Source: Rhinopithecus roxellana
Lineage: Eukaryota > Chordata > Mammalia > Primates > Cercopithecidae
DNA length: 64,000 bases
Assembly (NCBI RefSeq): GCF_007565055.1
Contig: NC_044557.1
Coordinates: forward strand, 142,170,493 to 142,234,492
Reading direction: 5' to 3'
A program made the translations under genes and the position numbers. This document shows, one piece after another, positions 11,691 through 22,495 of this stretch. The first letter of the stretch is position 1. Each line of letters opens with the position of its first letter. The notes under the pieces were generated by a model, which searched no databases, was not told the DNA's origin, and worked only from the letters and a program-made list of their open reading frames with translations.

Positions 11691-11832
11691 CCATTGATAT
11701 TAGTTATTCTTTAACTGCTTGGTAGAATTCAGCAGTGTAGCCATCAGGTTCTGGGATTTCATTGGATGACAGATTTTCTATTATGGCTTTAATCTTGTTA
11801 CTCATTATTGGAATCCCCAGATTTTCTACTTC

Positions 11833-12133
11833 TTTTTTTTTTTTTTTTTGAGACGGAGTCTCGCACTGCTACCCAGGCTGGAGTGCTGTGGCCGGATCTC
11901 AGCTCACTGCAAGCTCCGCCTCCCGGGTTCACGCCATTCTCCTGCCTCAGCCTCCTGAGTAGCTGGGACTACAGGCGACCGCCACCTCGCCCGGCTAATT
12001 TTTTTGTATTTTTTTAGTAGAGACGGGGTTTCACCGTGTTAGCCAGGATGGTCTCGATCTCCTGACCTCGTGATCCGCCCGTCTCGGCCTCCCAAAGTGC
12101 TGGGATTACAGGCTTGAGCCACCGCGCCTGGCC
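11833..12133 (-). mobile_element. AluY, Old World monkey type, antisense
   Basis: Low-divergence full-length copy with GGCCGGATCTCAGCTCACTG and GGCTTGAGCCACCGCGCCTG. Target duplication GATTTTCTACTTC at 11820-11832 and 12134-12146. Confidence 0.93.
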
Positions 12134-12520
12134 GATTTTCTACTTCTTATGGTTCAATATTGTCATATGTTGGCTGAATGTGTCCAGGAATTTTTCTATT
12201 TTTTTCTAGGTTTCCCAATTTATTGGTGTATAGTTGTTCATAATATTCTCTAATGCTTCTTTGTATTCCTAGGTATTAGTTGTTAAGTCTCCTGTTCTGT
12301 TTCTGACTTTGTCTGTTTTCTTTCTTCCTTCTGTTGGTCTAGCTAAAGGTTTGTCAATTTTGTTTGTCATTTCAAAAAAACGACTTTAAGTTTCATTGAT
12401 TTTTGGTATTTTTGCAGCCTCATTTTCATTTATTTCTGCTCTAATTTTTATTACATCTTTTCTTCTGATAAATTTGGGTCGGGTTTGTTCTTGAATTTCT
12501 AGTTCCTGGAAGTGCATAGC

Positions 12521-12788
12521 TCTGTCATCCAGGCTGGAGTTCAGGTGGCATGATGGTGGCTCACTGCAATCTCTGCCTCCAGGGTTCAAGCAATTCTCCT
12601 GCCTCACCCTCCCTAGTAGCTGGGATTACAGACATCTACCACCACATTCAGTTAATTTTTAAATTTTTACTAGAGACAAGGTTTCTCCATGTTGGCCACG
12701 CTGGTCTCGAATTCTTGACCTCAAATGATCCACCCACCTTGGCCTTCCAAAGTTCTGGGATTACAGGCGTGAGCCACCACACTTGACC
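12521..12788 (-). mobile_element. Older Alu, antisense, 3' end lost
   Basis: Alu sequence from TCTGTCATCCAGGCTGGAGT to CACCACACTTGACC. The oligo(dT) that should precede it is missing, and divergence is high. Confidence 0.85.
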
Positions 12789-14892
12789 TTTCTTCTTTTT
12801 TGATGTGTGTGTTTATTGTTATAAACTTCTCTCTTGGCACTACTTTTGCTGTATTCCACACATTATGGTATTTTGCATTCTTATACTCATTTGTAATAAT
12901 TTTTCTTTTAATTTCTTCATTGACTCATTGATTATTTAGGAGCGTGTTGTCTAATTTCCATGTGCTTGTGTAGTTTCCAAGGTTCCTCCTGTTATTGATC
13001 TCTAGTTTTATTCCATTGTGGTCAGAAAAGATAATTTATATGATTTTGACTTCTGAATCTGCTGAGACTTGTTTTGTGCCCTCACAATGGTCTATTCTAG
13101 AGAATGTTTCATGTTCTGATGAGAAGAATGTGTATTCTGAAGTGTTTGGCTGAAATGTTCTGTAAATGTCAGTCAGGCCTATTTGGCCTCATATGGAATT
13201 TAATACTGATTATTTCTTTGTTAATTTTCTATCTGGAAGATCTGTCCATTACTGAGAGTATGGTATTGAAATTCTCTACCATTATTAGAGTTTTACACTC
13301 TCCCTCTTCTTTTAGATCTATTAATGTTTGCTTTATATACCGGGGTGTACCTGTGTTGGGTGCATATTTATAATTGTTCTAACCTCTTGATGAATCAACT
13401 CCTTTATTATTACATAGTAACCCTTCTTTGCCTGTTCTTATAGTCTTGGACTTGTAGTCTATCTTATCTGATGAAACGATAGCTACTCCTACTCTTTCTT
13501 GGTTTGGATTTACATAGAATATCTTTCCCTATTCTCTCCCTTCCAGTCTATGTGTGTCTTTATGGGTGAAGAGGGATTTTTTTTTTTTTTAAGACAGCAT
13601 ATAGTTGGGTTTGTTTCTGTATCCATTCAGTAACTCTATACCTTTTAATTGGAGAATTTAGTCTATTTACATTTAGTGTTATTAGTGACAGGTAAGAACT
13701 CATTACTGCCATTTTGTTACCTCTTTTCTCATTGTTTTGTAACTCTTCTCTTCCTTTGTCACCATATTCCTTCGTGGTTAAGTGATTTTCTCTAGTAGTA
13801 TGGTTTAATTTGTCATTTTAAATTTTTAGTGTATTTCTTGAAGGCTTTTGATTTGCGGTTACCATGAGGCTTACAAAAACATCTAAGATATAACAAATTA
13901 TTTTGAACAGCTGATTATTGATCACAGAGAAAAGAATAAAAACAATCAAACAGATAAAAAACTTCAACACTCTAGGCTTTAACTCCATCCTCCAACATTT
14001 TCACTTTCTGGCATCTCAATTTACAGATGTTTATATTGCCTGTCTCTTAACAGGTTGCTGTAGCTATTGTAATTTTTGATAGACTTGTCTTTTAGTCTTC
14101 ATTCTAGAGTTATAAGTGGATTGCACACCACAATTACAGTGTTATAGTATTCTGAGTTTGTCTGTGTACTTACCATTTTTTAAAAAATATTTAAAAATTT
14201 TTAAAGTTTTAAAATATTGACACATAATTGTTCATTATGGGGTACAAAGTAATGTTGTAATACATGTAATGTATAATGATCAGATTAAGGTAATTAGCAT
14301 ATTCATCATCTCATATATTTATCACTTCTTTGTGTTTGGAAATTCAATATCCTCTTTCTAGCTATTTGAAACTGTATACTATTGTTAACTAACTATAGTC
14401 ACCCTACAGTGCCATAGAACATGAGAACTATTCCTCCTATCTAGTTGTAATTTTTGTCCTTTAATAAATCTCTCCATGTCACCCCCTTCCCTCTACGCTT
14501 TTCTGCCTCCAATATCCTCTGTTCTAGTTTTCACATCTATGAGATCATCTTTTTTTCTTTCAGTTTCTACAAATGAGTAAGAACATGAGGTGTTCCTAGT
14601 TTATCTCACTTTCTGTCCCTAGTTTATCTCACTTCACATAATATCCTCCAGTTTCATCCATGTTGCCATGAATGTCAGAATTTTATTCTTTTTTTATGGC
14701 TGAATGGTATTCCATTATGTATATATGACACATTTTCTCTATCCATTCATCCACTGGGCACCTAGGATGATTCCATATCTTGGCTATTGTGAATTTAGTG
14801 TGGAAAAAAACATGGGGGTGCAGATATGTTTTTCATATACTGATTTCCTTCTTCTTGGAATGCCCAGTAGAGATCTGGATCATATGGAATTC

Positions 14893-15520
14893 TTTTTTTT
14901 TTTTTTTTTTTTTTTTTGAGACGATATCTCACTCTGTCACCCAGGCTGGAGAGCAGTGGCATGATCTCAGCTCACTGCAACTTTTTTTTTTTTTTTTTTT
15001 TTGAGACGGAGTCTCGCTCTGTCGCCCAGGCTGGAGTGCAATGGCCGGATCTCAGCTCACTGCAAACTCCGCCCCCTGGGTTTACACCATTCTCCTGCCT
15101 CAGCCTCCCAAGTAGCTGGGACTACAGGCGCCCGCCACCTCGCCCGGCTAGTTTTTTTTTTGTATTTTTTAGTAGAGACGGGGTTTCACCGTATTAGCCA
15201 GGATGGTCTCGATCTCCTGACCTCGTGATCTGCCCGTCTCGGCCTCCCAAAGTGCTGGGATTACAGGCTTGAGCCACCGCACCCGGCCAGCTCACTGCAA
15301 CTTTTGCCTCCCAGGTTCAAGTGATTCTCCTGCCTCACCCTCCTGAGTAGATGGGATTACAGGTGCTCACCACCACACCTGGCTAATTTTTTGTATTTTT
15401 AATAGAGACAGAGTTTCTCCATGTTGGCCAGGCTGGTCTTGAACTCTTGACCTCAAGTGATAACCCACCTCGGCCTCCCAAAGTGCTGGGATTACAAGAG
15501 TGAGGCACCATGCCTGGCCT
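14893..15520 (-). mobile_element. Older Alu, antisense, split by a younger AluY
   Basis: The older Alu occupies 14893-14991 and resumes at 15289-15520. AGCTCACTGCAAC at 14979-14991 is repeated at 15289-15301, so the split was made by the AluY between them. The older copy shows clear divergence. Confidence 0.9.
14992..15288 (-). mobile_element. AluY, Old World monkey type, inside an older Alu
   Basis: Nearly consensus cercopithecoid AluY with a long T tract (14992-15002) and GGCTTGAGCCACCGCACCCG at the far end. The 13-bp target duplication is part of the older Alu. Confidence 0.93.
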
Positions 15521-16020
15521 CTATTTGTAGCTTTGAAAGGAACCTCTATACTGTTTTCCATAGTGGCTGTATTAATTCACATTCCTACCAACAGTGTACA
15601 AGAATTCGCTTTTCTCTACACCCATGCTACCATTTATTTTTTGCATTTTTGGTAATAGCCATCCTAACCAGGGTGAGATTATATCTGATTGTGGTTTTGA
15701 TTTGCATTTCCCTGATGATTAGTGATGTTGCTGAGCATTTGAAAAACATATTTCTTGGCCATATATAGGTTTTATTTTGAGAAATGTCTGTTTATATCAT
15801 TTGCTGTTTTTTAAACCGATTATTTATTTGCTGTTTAAATGCTTGAGTTCCTTGTATATTCTGGATATTAATCTCCTATCAGATGAGTAGTTTGCAAATA
15901 TTTTCTTCCATCCTGCATGTTGTATTTTCACTTTGTTGACTATTTCCTTTGCTGTGCAGAGAAGCTTTTTAGTTTGCTATAATCTATTTGTTTATTTTTG
16001 CTTTTCTGCCTGTGCTTTTT

Positions 16021-16317
16021 TTTTCTTTTCTTTTTTTTTTTTTTGAGAAGGAGTTTCGCTCTTGTTGCCCAGGCCGGAGTGCAATGGCATGATCTTGGCT
16101 CACTGCGACCTCTGTCTCCTGGGTTCTCCTGCCTCAACCTCCCGAGTAGCTGGGACTGCAGGCATGCGCCACCATGCCTGGCTAATTTTGTATTTTTAGT
16201 AGAGACGTGGTTTCTCCGTGTTGGTCAGGCTGGTCTCAAACTCCCAACCTCTCGTGATCCACACGCCTTGGCCTCCCAAAGTGCTGGGATTACAGGCATG
16301 AACCACCACACCCAGCC
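16021..16317 (-). mobile_element. Alu (S-like), antisense
   Basis: Complete dimer in reverse. TGTGCTTTT occurs on both sides (near 16012 and 16323), compatible with a target duplication inside the host L1. Confidence 0.88.
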
Positions 16318-16439
16318 TTGAGTGTGCTTTTGAGGTCTTATAAAATCTTTTTACCAGACCAATGTCCTAAAGCATCTCTCCTGTGTTTTCTTCTGATAGT
16401 TTTATCATTTTGAGTCTTACATTTGTATATAGGTATGTG

Positions 16440-16575
16440 TATACATCAATCAGACAACAGAAGGAAATAAAGGGCATGCCAATCGGTAAAGAGGAAGTCA
16501 AACTGTCATTGTTTGCTGTGGCATGACTGTATATCTAGAAAACCCTAAATATATACACATACAATAGAATATTAT
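16440..16575 (+). mobile_element. Short sense-strand L1 piece between antisense L1 pieces
   Basis: GGAAATAAAGGGCATGCCAA and GTAAAGAGGAAGTCAAACTG are sense L1 ORF2 (RT region), whereas both neighbours are antisense L1. The following ATACACATACAATAGAATAT resembles a different, more 3', sense L1 segment. This suggests a 5' inversion (twin priming) or a compound rearrangement. Confidence 0.65.
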
Positions 16576-17310
16576 TATGTCTTCTTGGCTCCTTTGTTGA
16601 AAATCACTGGGCTGTAAATGCATGCGCATATTTCTGAGCTCTCTAATCTGTTGCATTGGTGTATGTGTCTGTTTTTAAGCCGGGACCATGATTTTTGGTT
16701 ACTGTGGCTTCGTAGCATATTATTCTGAAGTAAGGCAGAAGAATGATGGTGGTATTTTGGTGGGAATTGCACTGAATTTGTAGATTGCTTTTGGCAGTAT
16801 GGTCATTTTCACAATATTGATTATACCCATCCATGAGCATTGGATGTATTTCCATTTGTTTGTGTCATCTGATTTCCTGCAGCAGTGTTTTGTAGTTTTC
16901 CTTGTAGAGGATTTTCACCTTCTTGGTTAAGTATATTCCTAAGTTGTTTTTTTGTTTTGTTTTGCAGCTATTGTAAAAGCGACTGAGTTCTTGATTTGAT
17001 TCTCAGCTTGGTCGCTGCTAGGGTATAGCAGAGCTACTGATTTGTGTACATTAATTTCATATCCTGAAATTTCACTGAATTCATTTACCATTTCTAGGAG
17101 CTTTCTGGGTGAGTCTTTAGGGTTTACCTGTTAACCATCCCTACCCCTCTCCTGCCCCTCACTACCTTTCCCAGCCTCTGGTAACCATCCTTCTATCCTC
17201 TATCTCTATAAGTTAAATTATTTTGATTTTTAGGTTCTACAAATTGGTGAGAACATGAAATGTTTTTCTGTTTAACATAATTTTAAAAACCTATACAAAT
17301 CATATTTCAT
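16576..17310 (-). mobile_element. L1 ORF2 and 3' fragments, antisense
   Basis: 16580-17128 is antisense ORF2 (CTTGGCTCCTTTGTTGAAAA to 'ctgggtgagtctttagggttta'). 17130-17310 reads as an old L1 3' end in reverse ('cagcctctggtaaccatccttctatcctctatc'). The two are separate fragments joined end to end. Confidence 0.72.
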
Positions 17311-17315
17311 CTTTT

Positions 17316-17513
17316 GTTTCCTGAGACAGGTCAGTCTTGCTCTGTTGCCCAGGCTGGAGTGCAATGGCATGATTATAGCCCACTGCAGCCTCCACTTCCT
17401 GGGGTCAAGCAATCCTCCCACCTCAGCCTTCCACGTGGCTGAGACTATAGGAGTGTGCCATTACACCTGGCTGATTTTTGTAGAGATGAGGTTTTGCTAT
17501 GTTGCCCAGGCTG
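17316..17513 (-). mobile_element. Old Alu (J-like), truncated
   Basis: Alu right part from GAGACAGGTCAGTCTTGCTC to GTTGCCCAGGCTGG, with J-like GCCACTACAGCCTCCA-type variants. ATATTTCATCTTT lies on both sides (17302-17314 and 17514-17526), so the copy was inserted already 5'-truncated. Confidence 0.82.
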
Positions 17514-17562
17514 GATATTTCATCTTTAACTTGTGAGGCTTTTGTTGTTTTAAAAGCAGATC

Positions 17563-17566
<4 letters not shown>

Positions 17567-17607
<41 letters not shown>

Positions 17608-17887
17608 AGATGGAGTCTCGCTCTGTGCCCAGGCTGGAGTGCAGTGGCTGGATCTCAACTCACTGCAAGCTCCGCCTCCTGGGTTCATGCCATTCTCCTG
17701 CCTCAGCCTCCTGAGTAGCTGGGACTACAGGCGCCTGCCACCACGCCTGGCTAGGTTTTGTATTTTTTAGTAGAGACAGGGTTTCACTGTGTTAGCCAGG
17801 ATGGTTTTGATCTCCTGACCTCGCGATCTGCCTGTCTCAGCCTCCCAAAGTGCTGGGATTACAGGCTTGAGCCACTGCGCCCGGTCT
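17567..17887 (-). mobile_element. AluY, antisense, long T tract
   Basis: The T tract spans about 40 bp (17567-17606). Full-length AluY follows with GGCTTGAGCCACTGCGCCCG at the end. Target duplication GCAGATCAAA at 17556-17565 and 17889-17898. Confidence 0.92.
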
Positions 17888-18225
17888 CGCAGATCAAATA
17901 TTTATTTGATGATCACCCCTATAGGCACACTGAGTTGCCCAAAGATTGGACTGGGTCGCCCATGAGAATGTCTCAGTCATATTCTTCATTAGTAATTGTT
18001 TTTTTGGCCTCTAACAGAGAAATGTGGGAGGAATGAGTTCCTAAATTGAATGTCAAAGTTCTTACGTAACCCCTATACTCCCAACTCCCAAAAATGGTCT
18101 CTTGACAGCTGATGCATTAGAAGAGTTACAGTGTTTATTTTGTTTTCTTTCTTCCTTGTTTCCCCTTGAATATAGATGCCTAATGGTTCAGATGACACTT
18201 GGTCCCCCAAATCGTACAACACACA
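17888..18225. other. Unassigned flank of the tandem array
   Basis: No gene or known repeat is recognised. The monomers that follow are not clearly visible here, so this is taken as the left flank. Confidence 0.4.
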
Positions 18226-18710
18226 TGAATCTAGTTCATGTTGTTTCACTGAAACACATGCTCAAAACTCTGTGCTGTACATTATCCACTCAACAAAGGC
18301 AGACATGTAAAAGATATTTCTTAGAGTGGCCGTTGCAAATAGTAATCATGGTTGTGTCATTTCAGTGGAATGCTATGTTCACCTTTCTGTTAGCTAGGTC
18401 AAAACTCTCCAAAGACAAATGTATACAATATGTTTCTAAGCATGTTACTTGTGGGTATGAATCAAAATAGCATTTTTTTCAATAAAATACTGTGTTCACT
18501 CTGCTGCCTGTTATACACTGTCAGAATACACATGTATAAAAGAGATTTCTAAGAATGCTAATTGGAGGAATACATTTTTAGACATTAATATTTTATTAAT
18601 ATTAATATATTCATATTTATACAGCCCTTCCCATTGATTTTTGCATCCCCCCAAGCCATGCATCCCAACTAGAACATTGCCCCTGACAGTTGCAAAAGAA
18701 GACAGCATCT

Positions 18711-18917
18711 GATGGGGGGCTTTGTTGATAGGGGGCTTTGTTGATGGGGGGCTTTGTTGATGACGGGGCTTTGTTGATGGGGGGCTTTGTTGATGACAGG
18801 GCTTTGTTGATGGGGGGCTTTGTTGATGGGGGGCTTTGTTGATGGGGGCTTTGTTGATGGGGGGCTTTGTTGATGGGGGGCTTTGTTGACGGGGCTTTGT
18901 TGATGGGGGGCTTTGCT
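18711..18917 (+). repeat. G-rich 16-bp minisatellite, about 13 copies
   Basis: The unit is GATGGGGGGCTTTGTT, with 14-17 bp variants such as GATGACGGGGCTTTGTT and GACGGGGCTTTGTT. Each unit contributes a G4-G6 run, so one strand has 13 regularly spaced G tracts. The apparent Lys-Ala-Pro-rich reading frames on the opposite strand are by-products of the repeat. Confidence 0.95.
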
Positions 18918-19120
18918 AGACAAGACATCTACTCTACCAAAGGGTGCTCATGGTAGGTTTGGCAGGAGAGGAAGGCACTGCCATGGTTTGACGGTCACCT
19001 GAAGAAGGGGTCCTAAGAACTGCAAAAGTATCTTCTTGAGGCATTATCTGCCACTATCCCTGCTGGCCCACCAGGAGGACCCATTGGCCCCTGACATGTG
19101 TGTGTTATGTACATATGCAT

Positions 19121-19406
19121 TTTTATTTTTTTGAGATGAAGTCTCTGTCGCCCAGGCTGGAGTGCAGTGGTGCTATCTCAGCTCACTGCAGCCTCGATCT
19201 CCCAGGTTCAAGCGATTCTCCTTCCTCAGTCTCCCAAGTTGCTGGGATTACAGGTGCATGCCACTACACCCAACTAATGTTTGTAGTTTTTAGTAGAAAT
19301 GGGGTTTCGCCATGTTGGCCAGGCTGGTCTTGAACTCCTGACTTCCTGTGATCTGCCTGCCTCTGCCTCCCAAAGTGCTGAGATTACATGCATGAGCCAC
19401 TGCACC
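19121..19406 (-). mobile_element. Older Alu, antisense
   Basis: Diverged full-length Alu running from a TTTTTTGAGATGAAGTCTCT start to TGAGCCACTGCACCC. Its far end served as the target for the AluY that follows directly. Confidence 0.87.
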
Positions 19407-19420
19407 CAACCTGCATTTTT

Positions 19421-19723
19421 TTTTTTTTTTTTTTTTTTTTGAGACGGAGTCTTGCTCTGTCGCCCAGGCTGGAGTGCAGTGGCCGGATCTCAGCTCACTG
19501 CAAGCTCCGCCTCCCGGGTTCACGCCATTCTCCTGTCTCAGCCTCCCGAGTAGCTGGGACTACAGGCGCCGCTACCTCGCCCGGCTAGTTTTTTGTAGTT
19601 TTTTTAGTAGAGACGGGGTTTCACCGTGTTAGCCAGGATGGTCTTGATCTCCTGACCTCGTGATCCGCCCGTCTCGGCCTCCCAAAGTGCTGGGATTACA
19701 GGCTTGAGCCACCGCGCCCGGCC
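19421..19723 (-). mobile_element. AluY, Old World monkey type, antisense
   Basis: Near-consensus copy. CAACCTGCATTTTT at 19407-19420 recurs at 19724-19737 as the target duplication, placing this AluY after the older Alu beside it. Confidence 0.93.
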
Positions 19724-20161
19724 CAACCTGCATTTTTGTTTATCTTCTTTGTAAGTGGTGAAACTGTACTTTTGGCAAGCGCTGTAGATCTTCACCTGAG
19801 CCTGGCAATGCAAAGGCCTGCACTGATCACCAGGACCAATGCTGGCCATGGACCTGGATCCTAGGCCCTAGGTTTTCTGAGCATCACTGCCAGTCTTCAG
19901 GAGACTCATGCATGTGCAGCTCACTTCTGCCAGACCTATCTGCACCTGCAACTAAAGTGCTGAGTCAGCGTAGCCAGATCTCCAGATCCCCAGCTCATCA
20001 AACCATCCACCCCTTCCCTAAAGATACTTCTATCAGGATATTTCTAAAAGTGCACTTGTGTGAAAAGATCAGGTTTTGGTTGATGCTTTGTAACACTGTT
20101 TTCATGGATCTGTGCTTCATGGTATCTACTCTGTCAATATAGATGTACAAAAGAAGAGTCT

Positions 20162-20458
20162 GGCCGGGCCTGGTGGCTCAAGCCTGTAATCCCAGCACTT
20201 TGGGAGGCCGAGACGGGCGGATCACGAGGTCAGGAGATCGAGACCATCCTGGGTAACACGGTGAAACCCCGTCTCTATTGAAAAAAATACAAAAAACTAG
20301 CCGGGCGAGGTGGTGGGCGCCTGTAGTCCCAGCTACTCAGGAGGCTGAGGCAGGAGAATGGTGTGAACCCGGGAGGCAGAGCTTGCAGTGAGCTGAGATC
20401 CAGCCACTGCACTCTAGCCTGGGCAACAGAGCGAGACTCTGTCCCCCCCACCCCCAAA
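20162..20458 (+). mobile_element. AluY, Old World monkey type, inside a monomer
   Basis: GGCCGGGCCTGGTGGCTCAA head and a C-rich then A-rich tail. AAAAGAAGAGTCT at 20149-20161 and after the tail (20459-20471) is the target duplication. The disrupted array monomer reads through once it is removed. Confidence 0.92.
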
Positions 20459-20763
20459 AAAAGAAGAGTCTTAGAATGTGATTTGCAAGAATGAATCAAG
20501 ATCAGCTTATTTCTGGGAAAACTGTATTGGGCTCCCTGTGCTGCCTGCTCTACCTGCTAATAAGCTATGTGTGAAAGTTGTTAACATGAATACTTGATGC
20601 GAATATGAATCAGGATATGCAGTTGCTCTGAAACACTGTGCCTCAGGTTACAGACACTCTAATGACATAATGACATGCATAAACACATGCTCTAAGTGAG
20701 GTTTCTAAATGTAATTATGTGACTGAATGAAGACAGTGTTTTTGTTTTGTTTATTTTATTTTC

Positions 20764-21059
20764 TTTTTTTTTTTTGAGATGGAGTCTTACTCTGTCCCCC
20801 AAGGTGGAGTGCAGTGGCATGATCTTGGCTCACGGCAACCTCTGCCTCCTAGGTTCAAGAGATTCTCCTGCCTCAGCCTCCTGAGTAACTGGGATTACAG
20901 GCATGCACCACCATGCCTGGCTAATTTTTTTGTATTTTTAGTAGAGACAGGGTTTCACTATGTTGGCCAGGCTGGTTTTGAACTCCTGACCTCAAGTGAT
21001 CCGCCCATCTCGGCCTCCCAAAATGCAGGGATTACAGGCGTGAGCCACCGTGCCTGGCC
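20764..21059 (-). mobile_element. Alu (S-like), antisense, inside the array
   Basis: Complete Alu from the T tract to CACCGTGCCTGGCC. Array motifs (GACTGAATGAAGACAGTG before; TTTTGTGAAATACTATG after) join across it. Confidence 0.9.
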
Positions 21060-21333
21060 CATTAGCATTATTTTGTGAAATACTATGTTTATCACACTGT
21101 GCTGCATGTTATATGTTTTCTAAAAGAGACATCTGTTAAGGATGTGTCTAATACACTAGTGCGTTTAGCATATTAGACACATCTATTTTTGTGAAACCTA
21201 CATTCACCAATATAAAGATGTGTCTAATATGCTAATTAATCAGCATATTATTTTTTGTCTGAAAGATTTGTACTCACCAATCTCTACTGCATGTATGCAC
21301 TATAGATGTGTGAGAGACGATTCTAAGGTTTTC

Positions 21334-21635
21334 TTTTTTGAGATGGAGTCTCGCTCTGTCACCCAGGCTGGAGTGCAGTGGCGCAATCTCGGCTCACTGC
21401 AACCTCTGGCTCCCAGGTTCAAGCAATTCTCCCTGCCTCAGCCTCTCGAGAAGCTGGGATTACAGGCACCCACCAAAATCTCCACCACCACACCCAGCTA
21501 ATTTTTTGTATTTTTAGTAGAGACAGGGTTTCGCCATGTTGGCCAGACTTCTCTCGAACTCCTGACCTCAGGTGATCGATCTGCCTCGGCCTCCCAAAGT
21601 GCTGGGATTACAGGTGTGAGCCACTGTGCCCAGCC
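21334..21635 (-). mobile_element. Alu (S-like), antisense, inside the array
   Basis: TAAGGTTTTC at 21324-21333 and TAAGGTTTCC at 21637-21646 form the target duplication within the 'attctaagg' part of a monomer. Confidence 0.9.
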
Positions 21636-22437
21636 ATAAGGTTTCCTTTTACACAAACGAATCAAGACACCATTCTTTCTGTGTAACACTGGGTTCACCA
21701 CTCTGCTGTATAATATACACTCTCTAAAGAGACATGAGCAAAGATGTTTATAAGAATGTTCGCTCCAGAATGAGTCAAGATAGTGTCACTTGTGTGAGTC
21801 ACTCTCTTTAACACTCTGAGGTGCATGTTATATGTTCTGTAAACAGACGTGTTTAAAAGATGTTTCCAACAGCGTTTAGTAACACTACTCTACAAATCAG
21901 GATAGTTTTATTTGTTACTTGTGTAAATGAATCAGATAAATCAAGATGGTGTTATTTGTGTGAAATACAATGTTTACCACCTGTGATGCATGTTATACAT
22001 GCACATATTAAAAATACATGTTTTTCTGTAAAGAAACATGTATAACATATGTTTCTAAGAAATCTTTTTCCTTAATGAATCAGGATACTGTTCTGTATAA
22101 AACTGAAAACATTCTGTGCTTAGAGAGATATATATATATATATATAAGTTATTTCTAAGATTGCTAGTTATGTGAACAAATCAGGATAATGTATTTTTGT
22201 GAAACCCTACATTCACCAATTTGTACTTCACATGTAAAAGATGATTGTAAGAAGGCTACTGGCCTGAATGAATCAGATTAGTCCCATTTCCTAGAAATGC
22301 TATGTCCAGCACCCTCAGTTGCATGTTATTCATTCTCTAAAAAGAGATGATAAAAGATGTTTATAAGAATGCTTGCTCTGTGGATGAATGAGGACAGGGT
22401 TATTTCTGTGAAACACTGTGTTCAACAAATGAGTGCT

Positions 22438-22495
22438 GCGGACGCTGCCGCCAACACTGGGGATTATAATTCGACATGAGATTTGGTGGAGACAC
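22438..22495 (-). mobile_element. Antisense MaLR LTR end, interrupted
   Basis: CAACACTGGGGATTATAATT and ATGAGATTTGGTGGAGACAC form the end of a MaLR LTR in reverse. The last 20 bp (AGATCCAAAGCATATCA) continue at 23420-23437, after another MaLR LTR was inserted. Together they leave only an 80-bp fragment inside an array monomer. Confidence 0.75.

Larger units (their letters stand above)
11691..14165 (-). mobile_element. L1 ORF2 5' half, antisense
   Basis: It is the reverse complement of L1 ORF2 from the RT/endonuclease region toward the ORF1 end. Landmarks include 'ttggtagaattcagcagtgtagcc' at 11723, 'tttccatgtgcttgtgtagtttcc' at 12956, and 'tttaattggagaatttagtctatttacatt' at 13645. The frames are broken. 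Two Alus (11833-12133 and 12521-12788) interrupt it. Confidence 0.82.
14166..16435 (-). mobile_element. L1 3' half, antisense
   Basis: It starts with an L1 3'UTR in reverse (TTTAAAATATTGACACATAA and 'gtatactattgttaactaactatagtcacc'). It passes the ORF2 C-terminus (TTTTCCATAGTGGCTGTATT, 15553) and reaches ORF2 sequence near 16435. Alus occupy 14893-15520 and 16021-16317. The copy ends at a junction where the strand of the L1 match flips. Confidence 0.8.
18569..20030. other. Block interrupting the array; origin unknown
   Basis: Between the monomer at 18458 and the one near 20040 lies sequence without monomer motifs. Outside its two Alus and its G-rich minisatellite, 18918-19105 and 19738-20030 are GC-richer than the array and hold no usable frame. 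It could be an insertion, such as an old LTR or retrocopy, or an original non-repeat spacer. I do not recognise it. Confidence 0.4.

Noticed and set aside
18711..18917. CRISPR-like array
   Set aside because: Units are directly adjacent without unique spacers, and this is primate DNA.
18617..18928. Lys-Ala-Pro/Gln-Ser-Pro-rich reading frames on the minus strand
   Set aside because: They are translations of the 16-bp minisatellite in different frames; repeat length variation (14-17 bp) would break any frame.
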